Source: Leptospira biflexa (GTDB lineage: Bacteria > Spirochaetota > Leptospiria > Turneriellales > DYLW01). Taken from it: a stretch of 60,259 nt of DNA. Where the stretch lies: NCBI GenBank assembly GCA_020720785.1, contig DYOA01000002.1, positions 50,371 through 110,629 of the forward strand. Reading direction: 5' to 3'. Position numbers and translations under genes: made by a program. The notes under the pieces were generated by a model, which saw only the letters and a program-made list of their open reading frames with translations, was not told where the DNA came from and did no database searches. Shown one piece after another: positions 42,911 through 51,473 of the stretch (position 1 is the first letter of the stretch; each line of letters starts with the position of its first letter).

Positions 42911-43901
42911 TCCGATTCTCTCTTTTACCTTCGTTACGATAATGAAAAAACTGCCCGGGGGTCGCTCCATACCCATTGATAAAATCCCGGGCGGTCATGG
43001 GTTTTTTTCCTTCCGGATGGAGCTGGGATACCGGTAAAGCTTTACCATCCCCCGTGCATACCCAGAGATACTGATCCACCCGGAGAATTTCCCCAGGTTT
43101 ACCGCCGGCGGGAAAATATTCGGATGCGGGGACAGATAATGCAAAGCTGATCTTCACCTTTTTGTTATTCCAGAAAGTAAAAACCCCCGGTTTGGGTGTG
43201 AATGCCCGGTACAAATTGATGATATCGCCGGAGGAATTCTGCCAGTTCAGATTACCCATCTCCGTGGTTATTTTCCCGCAATAGGTGGCGTTTTCTTCCC
43301 GCTGGGCGATGGGTTGCAGTTCATGGTGTGCATAGGCTTTTAGCCAGGGAAGAATATTTTTTTCCAGATTGCCAAGCATTCTTTCCGCCAGGGAATCCCG
43401 TGTATCATCCCGCAGAATCTCCACTTCTGACGAAGCCAGTACATCCCCAGCATCCATTTTTTCCGCTATTTTCTGCATGGTCCATCCGGTTTTTGTGAAC
43501 CCATGGATCAGAGCATGTTCAATGGGAGATGCCCCCCGTAAAAGCGGCAGTAAACTGCCATGGAGATTGACAGCTTCCATCGGCGGGATTTGAAACAGGG
43601 AGGCCGGGATAATCTGCCCATAGGCAAAAACCAGATGAAAATCCACCGGGGAATCCCGGAAAAGCGGAATCAGATTTTCCGCTTCCTTCCTCAGAGATTC
43701 CGGCTCATAAACGGGTATCATATTATCCAGAGACAATTTTTTCACGGGAGACGGCAGCACTATTCGGTCTCTGGCGGAACGTGGTTTATCTTTGCGGGTA
43801 ACCGTATAACCCACCTCAAATCGTTCATCCCGGATAATAGTCTCCAGAATCCGGGCTGCCATATCCGGAGTACCCCAGAAAGAAATACGTATTCTATCCA
43901 T
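42900..43901 (-). CDS. fmt: Methionyl-tRNA formyltransferase
   Basis: A 333-residue Fmt (family ~315). It shows 'RISFWGTPDMAARIL' at the N-terminus, the catalytic region 'AVNLHGSLLPLLRGASPIEHALIHGFTKTGWTMQKIAEKMDAGDVL' with the active-site N-x-H and Asp in place, and a C-terminal OB-like tRNA-binding domain. It formylates initiator Met-tRNA. The peptide deformylase gene (def), often adjacent, is absent here. It lies 1 bp after hisC and overlaps ubiE. Confidence 0.95.
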   Translation of the reverse strand: MDRIRISFWGTPDMAARILETIIRDERFEVGYTVTRKDKPRSARDRIVLPSPVKKLSLDNMIPVYEPESLRKEAENLIPLFRDSPVDFHLVFAYGQIIPASLFQIPPMEAVNLHGSLLPLLRGASPIEHALIHGFTKTGWTMQKIAEKMDAGDVLASSEVEILRDDTRDSLAERMLGNLEKNILPWLKAYAHHELQPIAQREENATYCGKITTEMGNLNWQNSSGDIINLYRAFTPKPGVFTFWNNKKVKISFALSVPASEYFPAGGKPGEILRVDQYLWVCTGDGKALPVSQLHPEGKKPMTARDFINGYGATPGQFFHYRNEGKRENRNEE

Positions 43902-43902
43902 T

Positions 43903-44982
43903 TTATTTGTTACCGTTTATAATAAATTCCAGAGCATCCAGTAAACCCCGATTTTCCTCCGGACTGCCGATGCTGATACGGAGATAATTGGCCAGACGCT
44001 GCGTGTTGAAATGCCGCACAAGGATTTTTTTATCCTTCAGCCTTTCCATTATGGCACCCGCGTTCAATGAATGCGGACGGATGAGCAGAAAATTTGCCTG
44101 AGATGGAAAAACAAAAAAACCCATTTTTTCCATTTCAGATTTCATGAATATTCTTTGTTCTTTTATAATTCTTATATTATTCTCATAATAGACAAAATCT
44201 TCCAGTGCCAGTTCTCCCATCATAAGAGACAAATAATCTTCGTTATAGGAATCCTTCAGAGCGTACAAAGCATTCATAATCTCTTCATCCGGAGAAACCA
44301 GATACCCAATTCTGGCCCCGGCCAGGGAATAGCTTTTGGAAAACGTGCGGATCACCACAATATTTTTTGCAGAGTTAAGCCGTTCGGGATAATCCAGCAT
44401 AGAGGATTTTTCCCTGTCCGCAAAATCTGCATAAGCTTCATCAATAATCCATAGCTTGGACGATTTTTCCGCCATGGAAAAAATTTCCTCCGGTGAAAAA
44501 TATGTCCCGGTGGGGGCATTGGGATTCGCGAATATGATGGCTTTTCCATCGGCGGATTCCAGATCTTCCAGCCGGAATTGAAAATCCGCATCCACGGAAA
44601 TCTCCCGGATTTTTCCACCGTAAATCCCGGACAGGACAGGATAAAGGGAATACGTCAGGGAGGGGCATATCACGGTGTCTGTCTCCTCAAATAATGCCAG
44701 AAATAAAAGGGCAAGAGCTTCGTCCGAGCCATTGGTTACCAGGATTTTTTCCTGCGAAATGGAATATTTTCCGGAAAGAGTTCCCCTCAGAGGTTCCCCC
44801 ATGGGGGATGGATATTTTCGCAGTAGGGAGAAATCCACGCTGGATAGGAATTTTCGTATTTTCGGTGACGGTGGAAACGGATTTTCATTGGTATTTAATT
44901 TTATCCATCCTAAATCCGGCGGCTGGAAACCGGGCACATATCCGGTAAAACCCTGGAATTTTTTTCTGACAAATCCACTCAT
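43903..44982 (-). CDS. hisC: Histidinol-phosphate aminotransferase
   Basis: From ATG 44982 the protein has 359 residues. It is a fold-type I PLP aminotransferase of the HisC group: 'IKLNTNENPFPPSP', 'VTNGSDEALALLFLALFEE', 'IIFANPNAPTGTYFSPEE', 'LWIIDEAYADF', the PLP-lysine region 'VVIRTFSKSYSLAGARIGYLV', and 'LRISIGSPEEN' with the substrate-binding Arg. It converts imidazole-acetol phosphate to histidinol phosphate. Other his genes are absent from the window. A TTG eleven codons upstream is rejected because it overlaps the likely -35 element. Confidence 0.92.
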   Translation of the reverse strand: MSGFVRKKFQGFTGYVPGFQPPDLGWIKLNTNENPFPPSPKIRKFLSSVDFSLLRKYPSPMGEPLRGTLSGKYSISQEKILVTNGSDEALALLFLALFEETDTVICPSLTYSLYPVLSGIYGGKIREISVDADFQFRLEDLESADGKAIIFANPNAPTGTYFSPEEIFSMAEKSSKLWIIDEAYADFADREKSSMLDYPERLNSAKNIVVIRTFSKSYSLAGARIGYLVSPDEEIMNALYALKDSYNEDYLSLMMGELALEDFVYYENNIRIIKEQRIFMKSEMEKMGFFVFPSQANFLLIRPHSLNAGAIMERLKDKKILVRHFNTQRLANYLRISIGSPEENRGLLDALEFIINGNK

Positions 44983-45009
44983 GCGTCTTTTTGGAAATTC
45001 AAGACCACC

Positions 45010-45015
45010 GGTCAA
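45010..45015 (-). promoter_or_regulatory. -35-like element at leaderless distance from hisC
   Basis: TTGACC on the minus strand, 27 nt before the ATG at 44982; no Shine-Dalgarno sequence and only a poor -10 (CAAAAA). Its significance rests on the common spacing with other genes in this window. Confidence 0.35.
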
Positions 45016-45052
45016 GAAAGGTTAAGGGGGAATCCATCCCCTTCCAAAGAGA

Positions 45053-45079
45053 TTGACGCAAGGTATCCACTGGCAGAAT
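45053..45079 (+). promoter_or_regulatory. Leaderless-type promoter of the 341-residue lipoprotein gene
   Basis: TTGACG (45053-45058), 15 nt, CAGAAT (45074-45079), 5 nt, ATG at 45085. The -35-like hexamer is 26 nt before the ATG; no Shine-Dalgarno sequence. Confidence 0.5.
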
Positions 45080-45084
45080 TACCC

Positions 45085-46110
45085 ATGCAAAGAAAATTTC
45101 TTCCCGCATATTTAACCCTTTTCTTCCTGCTCATCAGCCTGGGCGGTTTTTCCTGTAAATCTGCCTCCGGGGAAACGGTTCCGGCAGGTCAGGCCCAGAC
45201 AAAAGAATCCATCCACAATTATCAGGAAAGAAAAATCCAGGCAGAGAAATGGATCTCGGAAAACGGTGTCTTTGCGACCACTGCGGAAAAAAAAGAATTT
45301 GATCAACTGAAAAAAAAGGAAAGCTGGTGGGGAAAACCCCAATTCAAAAAAATGGACCAGAAACGCAAATTCGGGAATTCTGTGATTGAGCAGAGATCCG
45401 GAAGAATGCGACTCTATGACCATAACATTTTTTTACGGGGAGTTTTTGCCGCAACAGTGGAGCACAAAGAATTTGGTTCCCTGGACAGTTTATTCAAAAA
45501 TGGTATTTTTTTCGACATCGGCAGTGCCATCATCATGTTCGAAGGTGCCCCCACTGTCCGGGATGTTTATGAAGACCCTTGGGTAATGGAGCATCTGAAG
45601 ACGGTCATCGCCTCCGATATTAATGACAAAAGCAGCCGGGAAAATGCATACATGGATAGATATCATGATAGAATTAAAAAAGTCCCCTCGTACCGCCTTC
45701 CGTTTCCCGTAGTGGAAATTCCCATGGCCATTGACACTCCGGAAAAATTCCAGCAACTGACAGAAAAATATTCTCTGGCAGATACCCCCATGATTTTCCG
45801 TGGTGCCAATTCCGGTCCGGATTTGTATTATTCAGCAGAAACCACCCAGAAACACCTGTCAGCCATGATCATTGCTTATGCGGATAGAAATGTTCTTTAT
45901 TTTTTCAACAGTCTGGTGTTATTCAAACATAAAAGCCGGAATAACTTCCAGATAATTGGAATCATCAATCCCAGTGTGGGCTTTGCACACAGAGGAGAAC
46001 CATGGGTAACCATTCCCTGGGAAGATAGAAAATTAACAGAGGCCTTTTTTCCGCGTAAGGATTATGTGGTCATACGTCCGGGAAAGCAGGAGCATGCAGC
46101 GGCCCAGTAA
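45085..46110 (+). CDS. Lipoprotein with a methyltransferase-like core
   Basis: A 341-residue lipoprotein: signal peptide with lipobox GFSC (Cys24). A charged helical segment (~40-100) is followed by an alpha/beta domain. 'GIFFDIGSAIIMFEGAPTVRDVYED' and 'LKTVIASDIND' look like SAM-methyltransferase motif I and the end of strand beta-2. A late segment 'NVLYFFNSLVLFKHKSRNNFQIIGIINPSVGF' forms further strands. Because the domain is exported, real SAM-dependent activity is doubtful; the fold may serve binding. Not otherwise recognised. It is first of three plus-strand genes and overlaps the next by 17 bp. Confidence 0.68.
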   Translation: MQRKFLPAYLTLFFLLISLGGFSCKSASGETVPAGQAQTKESIHNYQERKIQAEKWISENGVFATTAEKKEFDQLKKKESWWGKPQFKKMDQKRKFGNSVIEQRSGRMRLYDHNIFLRGVFAATVEHKEFGSLDSLFKNGIFFDIGSAIIMFEGAPTVRDVYEDPWVMEHLKTVIASDINDKSSRENAYMDRYHDRIKKVPSYRLPFPVVEIPMAIDTPEKFQQLTEKYSLADTPMIFRGANSGPDLYYSAETTQKHLSAMIIAYADRNVLYFFNSLVLFKHKSRNNFQIIGIINPSVGFAHRGEPWVTIPWEDRKLTEAFFPRKDYVVIRPGKQEHAAAQ

Positions 46111-47071
46111 TGCCATCGCAGGTTTTCTGCTGATTTTTTCTTTCCTGGGGATACGCAATGCAGATGCCCGGAGCACAGGTTACTATCTGCAGAGAGGGGA
46201 CTCTTTTAAAGCGGTGAAGCGTTGTGAAGAGGCACAGTTTTATTATTCCAAGGCGGAAGTGAAATCCCTCCAAACCCAGGATAAAACTTATCTTGCCCGG
46301 ATCTATAAAGGAATGGGGGATTGTTATGATATCACCGGAAAAATCCTCTTTGCCAAAGAATTTTATGTGAAAAGTTTATCCTTTGACGGGAACCAGCCCG
46401 ACTTGGCACTCTATGTTGCGGATTATTATTATACTCTGCGGATGTATCCCCAGGCATCGCGGTTTTTTTCTGTTTATTATGAGTACTTCAAGGATGGTAA
46501 ACTCAAAAACACCACTGTTAAGGATACGGAAAATATCATTAAATATGCGGTATCGTTATCGGCATCCGGTCATCCGAAAAACAGAGAAAACGCCCAATCC
46601 GTAATTGCCTCCGGAAAGAAAGCGGACGTTGAGGACACAGAAATACTACGCTGTTATGATACGATTGACAGGGCTGCACTCAAAAAACCCGATCCTTATG
46701 AAAGAAATAAAAATGAAGCCATAGAGTGTTTTTATCCCCTGCTGCAGAAAAATCCCGGGGAAAAAAACCTGTATCTTCTCTTTATCCACTACTACCGGGA
46801 AAAAAACGCACGCAGAGAATGGGCCATGAGATCCTTTTACCTTTTTGGGGGAGAAGAACGCTTCCGATGGCCGGCGGTCTTAATCCATTACACCATAGAG
46901 GAATATGAACGGGCACTTGTAATGGCGGAAGAGATGGAACAAAATAATATGGTCAGAAACAAAGCGGATTATTATCTTTTCATGGCTTCCCTTCTATATG
47001 AAATGGGGGAAAATTATCGGGCAGAACAGTTGGAAAAAAAAGCATTGAAAGAGGATACCGGCAATGACTGA
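46094..47071 (+). CDS. Secreted TPR-like protein
   Basis: From ATG 46094 (MQRPSNAIAGFLLIFSFLGIRNADA) the product is 325 residues with a signal peptide and TPR-like helical pairs ('AQFYYSKAEVKSLQTQDKTYLARIYKGMGDCYDITGKILFAKEFYVKSL', 'LALYVADYYYTLRMYPQASRFF', 'ADYYLFMASLLYEMGENYRAEQLEKKAL'). It overlaps the upstream lipoprotein gene by 17 bp and zupT by 8 bp, so all three are translationally linked. An upstream in-frame start at 46064 is inside the preceding gene and lacks a signal peptide. Role unknown; probably a periplasmic scaffold. Confidence 0.75.
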   Translation: MQRPSNAIAGFLLIFSFLGIRNADARSTGYYLQRGDSFKAVKRCEEAQFYYSKAEVKSLQTQDKTYLARIYKGMGDCYDITGKILFAKEFYVKSLSFDGNQPDLALYVADYYYTLRMYPQASRFFSVYYEYFKDGKLKNTTVKDTENIIKYAVSLSASGHPKNRENAQSVIASGKKADVEDTEILRCYDTIDRAALKKPDPYERNKNEAIECFYPLLQKNPGEKNLYLLFIHYYREKNARREWAMRSFYLFGGEERFRWPAVLIHYTIEEYERALVMAEEMEQNNMVRNKADYYLFMASLLYEMGENYRAEQLEKKALKEDTGND

Positions 47072-47876
47072 AGGGTTCTGGACAGCACTGGGATTAACCA
47101 CATTCGCAGGCCTTTCCACAGGCTTGGGGGCAATGGCTGCGTTTTTTACCAAAACCACAGATAAAAATCTGCTCTCTTTTTCCCTGGGACTTTCCTCCGG
47201 GGTTATGATATATGTCTCTTTCATGGAATTATTGCCGGAAGCACGGACAGTGTTCCACAAATCCCCATCTTCATACGGTGAGGTTCTGCATGTTTTATGG
47301 TTTTTTTGCGGGGTGCTTTTCATCGCGGTGATAGATAAAATCATCCCGGAAAAAACAAATCCCCATGAAGTAAAAAATATTGAAGAATATTACGACAATT
47401 TAGAATCCTTCCATCCGGGACTCTGGAAAACAGGCATTTTTTCCGCCATAGCCATCGGCATTCATAATTTCCCGGAAGGGATGGCGGTTTTTACCGCCGG
47501 TTTTGCGGATATCCGCATTGCCCTTCCCATTGCGGTGGCCATAGCCATCCATAATATACCGGAAGGGATTGCCGTATCCTTCCCGCTTTACCACGCCACT
47601 GGCAGCAGAAAAAAAGCCTTCTGGTATGCTGCGAGCTCCGGCCTGGCAGAACCGGTGGGAGCTCTGGTGGGATATTTTACCATTTTCCGATGGATTTCTG
47701 ATGTGGATTATCTCATGGGGGTTTTGTATTCCATCACAGCGGGAATTATGGTCTTCATTTCTCTGGACGAACTACTCCCGGCAGCGGATAAATACGGAAA
47801 GCACCACTATTCCATTTATGGGACAGTTGCCGGAATGGCCGTCATGGCATTCAGTCTTTTCTTGCTGAAAGGTTAA
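47064..47876 (+). CDS. zupT: ZIP-family zinc/divalent metal importer
   Basis: A 270-residue ZupT with eight predicted helices. Metal-binding motifs: 'IHNFPEGMAVF' (H134, N135, E138) and 'IHNIPEGIAVS' (H163, N164, E167), plus 'GLAEPVGA' (E196). It imports zinc and possibly iron or manganese across the inner membrane. It overlaps the TPR gene, an unusual partner for a transporter. Its TAA stop shares the palindrome TTAA with the stop of the convergent hydrolase gene. Confidence 0.95.
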   Translation: MTEGFWTALGLTTFAGLSTGLGAMAAFFTKTTDKNLLSFSLGLSSGVMIYVSFMELLPEARTVFHKSPSSYGEVLHVLWFFCGVLFIAVIDKIIPEKTNPHEVKNIEEYYDNLESFHPGLWKTGIFSAIAIGIHNFPEGMAVFTAGFADIRIALPIAVAIAIHNIPEGIAVSFPLYHATGSRKKAFWYAASSGLAEPVGALVGYFTIFRWISDVDYLMGVLYSITAGIMVFISLDELLPAADKYGKHHYSIYGTVAGMAVMAFSLFLLKG

Positions 47877-48658
47877 AAAAACTTGCTCAGAAAACCGGAT
47901 AGTTTTTCATTGAATGCCTCCGGGTTTTCCACCGGAACCATGTGGGCTGCGTTATCAATGATATGAAATTCTGAATTCCGGATGATTCCATGCATCTCTT
48001 CCATGGTGCAGGGAGTGGAAAGCTTATCCTCCTTGCCCACAACAATGAGGGTGGGCACATTTATGGTGGGCAACAGATTCTCCGTGGATGTTCTTGCGGC
48101 CATTGCCAGGAGAGCTGCTTTCACCGCAACCGGATTCTGCCGGATCATTTTTTCATAGTAAGAATCATAGGTTTTTCCAATGCGGTTGGGTGCATCCTGG
48201 GTAAAAAGCCCACGGATAAATTCTTTCATATAAGTCTCAATTCCCAATTCATTGATAGTTTTGATACCCAGGCCTCGGCGAATTTTTGTTTCATCCGCAT
48301 CGGCAGAGGCCTTGGTATCCACCAGAACCATCCCGGCAAATCTGTCTTTATTTCTTTCATAAGCTCGCAGGGCGATATACCCCCCCATGGAAAAACCAAC
48401 CACCACCGCTTTGGGAATGGAAAGCTCATCCTGAAGCATAAACAAATCATCCACAAAAGTATCCATGGTGAAATGTCCATCCCCGATATCGGACTTTCCA
48501 AAACCTCTTAAATCAGGAGCCACCAGATAATAATTTCCATTCAAAGAATTCAGTGTATTTTCCCACATGGAGGAATCAAAAGGAAAACCATGCAGGAATA
48601 TGACCGGGGGTTTTTTCTTGTCCCCGGCAATAGTTATTTGTAACCCATTAATCATCAT
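47873..48658 (-). CDS. Alpha/beta-fold hydrolase
   Basis: From ATG 48658 the protein has 261 residues. It shows the oxyanion loop 'VIFLHGFPFDSSMWE', nucleophile elbow 'VVGFSMGGYIAL', a cap, 'VPTLIVVGKEDKLSTP' with a candidate acid, and the catalytic His in 'IIDNAAHMVPVENPEAF'. The full catalytic triad is therefore plausible. The family includes esterases, lactonases and 3-oxoadipate enol-lactonase-like enzymes; the substrate is unknown. A TTG three codons upstream is possible but gives no better ribosome binding site. The gene is convergent with zupT and divergent from the ferritin-like gene. Confidence 0.88.
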   Translation of the reverse strand: MMINGLQITIAGDKKKPPVIFLHGFPFDSSMWENTLNSLNGNYYLVAPDLRGFGKSDIGDGHFTMDTFVDDLFMLQDELSIPKAVVVGFSMGGYIALRAYERNKDRFAGMVLVDTKASADADETKIRRGLGIKTINELGIETYMKEFIRGLFTQDAPNRIGKTYDSYYEKMIRQNPVAVKAALLAMAARTSTENLLPTINVPTLIVVGKEDKLSTPCTMEEMHGIIRNSEFHIIDNAAHMVPVENPEAFNEKLSGFLSKFF

Positions 48659-48686
48659 AAAGGGCAATTGGAAATTCCATCAATAT

Positions 48687-48692
48687 TGACAA
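48687..48692 (-). promoter_or_regulatory. -35-like element at leaderless distance from the hydrolase gene
   Basis: TTGTCA on the minus strand, 28 nt before the ATG at 48658; poor -10 and no Shine-Dalgarno sequence. The overlapping plus-strand TTGACA (48686-48691) has no convincing -10 at the usual distance. Confidence 0.35.
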
Positions 48693-48792
48693 CTATTTTT
48701 CTACCCAATTGCCAGTAGCTTCCGCTATTTTTTTCTGTACGATGAAGAAGTAAGTGGAACATTGGCATACAAAATATTATTAAGGGTATAAA

Positions 48793-49308
48793 ATGGGTAA
48801 AAAAGGTATAGATATTATTAAGGTGGATAAGGATACATTGATCCAGATGCTGAATGCTGCTCTGGCAGAAGAATGGCTGGCGTACTACCAGTATTGGATT
48901 GGATCCAAAATGATGGAAGGACCCATGCGCAGTGAAATTGAACCAGAATTGATGGTCCATGCTACGGAAGAACTGGGGCATGCAGAACTGGTGGCAAACC
49001 GTATCATCCAGTTGGGCGGAACTCCCATACTGAATCCTTCTGAATGGGAGAAGAAAGCAAGATGTGCTTATGAAACCCCGGATGATCCATACGTGGAAAA
49101 GATTCTGGAGCAGAATTTGAAGGGCGAACGCTGTGCCATTGAAAGATACCAGGAGATTGCCAGCTTCACGGAAGGAAAGGATCAATCCACCCACCAGATG
49201 GCTGTGCAGATTCTGAATGATGAGCTGGAGCATGAACAGGATATAGAAGACTGGATGAATGACATCCGGATCATGCGGGAAGATCTGAAAAAAATAAGAA
49301 TGAACTAA
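48793..49308 (+). CDS. Ferritin-like diiron protein, thioferritin (DPSL)-like
   Basis: A 171-residue four-helix ferritin-like protein. Diiron ligands are in place: E27, E60 and H63 (EELGH), E112, E144 and H147 (ELEHE). Cys91 and Cys114, the second two residues after E112, form a pair spaced like the conserved disulfide pair of the Dps-like (DPSL) thioferritins, which detoxify peroxide and store iron in anaerobes and archaea. An AAGGG ribosome binding site precedes the ATG. The gene is monocistronic between two same- or opposite-strand units. Bacterioferritin is the alternative, but I see no obvious haem Met and the Cys pair favours DPSL. Confidence 0.85.
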   Translation: MGKKGIDIIKVDKDTLIQMLNAALAEEWLAYYQYWIGSKMMEGPMRSEIEPELMVHATEELGHAELVANRIIQLGGTPILNPSEWEKKARCAYETPDDPYVEKILEQNLKGERCAIERYQEIASFTEGKDQSTHQMAVQILNDELEHEQDIEDWMNDIRIMREDLKKIRMN

Positions 49309-49322
49309 GCCGGGGTTTTTCC

Positions 49323-49338
49323 CCCATCGGCCGATGGG
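49323..49338. repeat. 16-bp perfect palindrome downstream of the ferritin-like gene
   Basis: CCCATCGG-CCGATGGG, flanked by GGGTTT and AAACCC that could extend the stem imperfectly. It has no U-run, so it is not a standard terminator; it lies between the ferritin-like gene and the FGE-like gene and could be a protein-binding site. Confidence 0.4.
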
Positions 49339-49394
49339 TAAACCCAATACCGAACCGAACGAGAAACGATACAATACAGATTAACGAGGAAAAA

Positions 49395-51434
49395 ATGTCC
49401 ATAACAATAAACAATAAAAGAATACTCATTCTGCTGCTTGGCGGTTCCTTACTGGCTGCCGGATGTGAAGGGAAAATCTTTTCCGGTCAAAAATACCTGG
49501 CTTGCGAGAGTGCCCCTCCGGGGATGGTCTGCATTCCCGGCGGAAAAGCGGTCATTGGGAAAATGGCCCCCGGGCAGAAGGAACCCATTGATACCACCAA
49601 CCCGGAAGAATTTGCCAAACGCTTTTCGCTGAACCGGAAATTCAATCCCGCCAAAAAAATCATGGTTCACTGGCAGACTTATGATTCCTACGCCACCATC
49701 GGCAACCCGGAACCGGCATATATTGTGGATGTGGATACATTTTATATGGACAAGTATGAAGTCACCAACAAAGAATACTGGGAATGCGTAAAAGCCGGGG
49801 GCTGCGAAAATATATGGTATTTTAACAATAAACTGTACAATGGCTTCCGGGGGGACAAACAGGCAGCCGTTCCCATCACATGGAAAAGGGCACACCAGTA
49901 CTGCAAATGGGCGGGGAAACGTCTTCCCACGGAAGCAGAATGGGAAAAAGTTGCCAGAGGTGGCATGAAAGCCACCACCTATCCCTGGGGTAATGAACCA
50001 CCTGACTGTAAAAAAGCTAATTTCCAGGGGTGCAACGCCACTATACTAAATGTGGGGAGTTATCCCACTGGCCATTATGGAGTCCATGACATGGCCGCTA
50101 ACGGCTTTGAGTGGGTAAATGACTGGGCCAGCGACTGCCGGGAGGGCTGCGAAAATGCCTGCGGAAATGCCTGTTTGGGGAAAAATCCGTTGGGGCCGTG
50201 CAACGGAAAAAATCCCTGCGAAAAGAAAACCATTAAAGTGCTCAAGGGAGGAAGCTGGTTCTGGCCCCAAGACCAGACTCCGGGGTATTTCCGTCGGGTG
50301 GAGAAGATTGAAAGTGCGGGAAACCGGCTTTCCTTCCGCTGTGCATCGGATACGCCCGTCCTGTCCAACAATACCGGGTGGATGATCCAGAATCCTCCGG
50401 GGGCACTCCCGCCTCTGGAGACGCCGGATCCGGAAACCATCCAGACCATCCACCAGATAGAAACAGATACGCTGGATAAACCCCACTGCGACTCTGTGGG
50501 ATGGTCTTCCAATGAATGTAAAGATCCCACCAGCTATATCATCACCAATGAATACCGCCATTACCAGCTTGCTCCTTATGCGAAAAACCTGGGCGGGGGC
50601 TATGTGGGGGTCGCGGCAGAAGCAAATTATTCTCTTATTGCCCATGCCGGCAGCCGCTACGCCTGGCTTTTCGATTTTGACATAGTTATTGTTCGTCTGC
50701 ACATGAATATCAAAGCCCTGGTAAAAAACGCCGCCAACCGCCAGGAGTTTATCCGGTTTTTCGCTCCCGGACGCAGTAACGAAGTACACCGGATTCTGGC
50801 CAAAGAATACCCCAGCCATCCGGATATGGACGGTCTGAAAGGGGTTTATGATAAATTCCGGGAAAAACTGTATGCACACTACCAGAGCATTTCCATCCCG
50901 GATGCTGCTTTTGGGGATTACGGATGGCTGCGTAATGATCAAGCATATCAATACATCCGGACAATGTTTCTGCAGGATAGAATTGTCATCAAGCCCGGAG
51001 ACATGCTCAAGGATAAAACCATGCGTTCCATTGCGGCGGCAGCCCGTAAGATAAATGTCCCCATCCGGATTTACTATCCATCGGACGCGGAAGAGCATTA
51101 TGTTTTTAATGATTCCTATAAAAGGAACGTGACATCGCTGCCGTTTGATGCTGCCTCCATCGCCATCCGGAGTATCTGGCAGGATGTTTCTGCGGGCTTT
51201 GGGGTCAAATTCCCCGGCTGGCACCAACCCACTCCGGGAATCTACTGGCATTATGTTATCCACGGAGCTCTTGCTTACCAGAAAAAAATTATCCTCCCGG
51301 ATTACCGCACTGTGGATGACTGGCGGGGACTGTCACGGAAAACCGGGGCCATTAATCTGAGCACCATTGAACTGGCGGGGAGTCTGCCACCAAAACTGGC
51401 AGCCCAACTCAACGACCCCCGGAGAAAATTTTAA
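49395..51434 (+). CDS. Lipoprotein with FGE/sulfatase-modifying-factor domain and a methyltransferase-like C-terminal domain
   Basis: A 679-residue lipoprotein (lipobox AAGC, Cys24). Residues ~40-335 form an FGE-sulfatase domain: 'GMVCIPGGKAVIGKM', 'FYMDKYEVTNKEYWECV', 'WAGKRLPTEAEWEKVARGG', 'YPWGN', 'VHDMAANGFEWVNDW', 'VLKGGSWFW', 'RLSFRCAS'. The two catalytic Cys of true formylglycine-generating enzymes are missing where expected, and a Cys-rich insertion ('CREGCENACGNAC') is present, so it is probably a binding rather than catalytic domain. Residues ~370-679 contain 'GGYVGVAAEANYSLIAHAGSRYAWLFDFD', reminiscent of a Rossmann methyltransferase core. A GAGGA ribosome binding site is present. 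Function unknown. Confidence 0.8.
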   Translation: MSITINNKRILILLLGGSLLAAGCEGKIFSGQKYLACESAPPGMVCIPGGKAVIGKMAPGQKEPIDTTNPEEFAKRFSLNRKFNPAKKIMVHWQTYDSYATIGNPEPAYIVDVDTFYMDKYEVTNKEYWECVKAGGCENIWYFNNKLYNGFRGDKQAAVPITWKRAHQYCKWAGKRLPTEAEWEKVARGGMKATTYPWGNEPPDCKKANFQGCNATILNVGSYPTGHYGVHDMAANGFEWVNDWASDCREGCENACGNACLGKNPLGPCNGKNPCEKKTIKVLKGGSWFWPQDQTPGYFRRVEKIESAGNRLSFRCASDTPVLSNNTGWMIQNPPGALPPLETPDPETIQTIHQIETDTLDKPHCDSVGWSSNECKDPTSYIITNEYRHYQLAPYAKNLGGGYVGVAAEANYSLIAHAGSRYAWLFDFDIVIVRLHMNIKALVKNAANRQEFIRFFAPGRSNEVHRILAKEYPSHPDMDGLKGVYDKFREKLYAHYQSISIPDAAFGDYGWLRNDQAYQYIRTMFLQDRIVIKPGDMLKDKTMRSIAAAARKINVPIRIYYPSDAEEHYVFNDSYKRNVTSLPFDAASIAIRSIWQDVSAGFGVKFPGWHQPTPGIYWHYVIHGALAYQKKIILPDYRTVDDWRGLSRKTGAINLSTIELAGSLPPKLAAQLNDPRRKF

Positions 51435-51473
51435 GGGGGCGTTTTTAAAAAGGAAATATCCGGAAGATTATTT

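Noticed and set aside
44982..45015. TTG start for hisC at 45015
   Set aside because: It overlaps the -35-like TTGACC and adds residues not typical of HisC; the ATG at 44982 is preferred.
48655..49374. 239-codon open frame on the minus strand
   Set aside because: Covers the thioferritin-like gene on the other strand, whose diiron motifs are intact; the minus translation is Phe/His-rich noise.
50046..51263. 405-codon open frame on the minus strand
   Set aside because: Antisense to the FGE-like lipoprotein gene; composition typical of a shadow frame.
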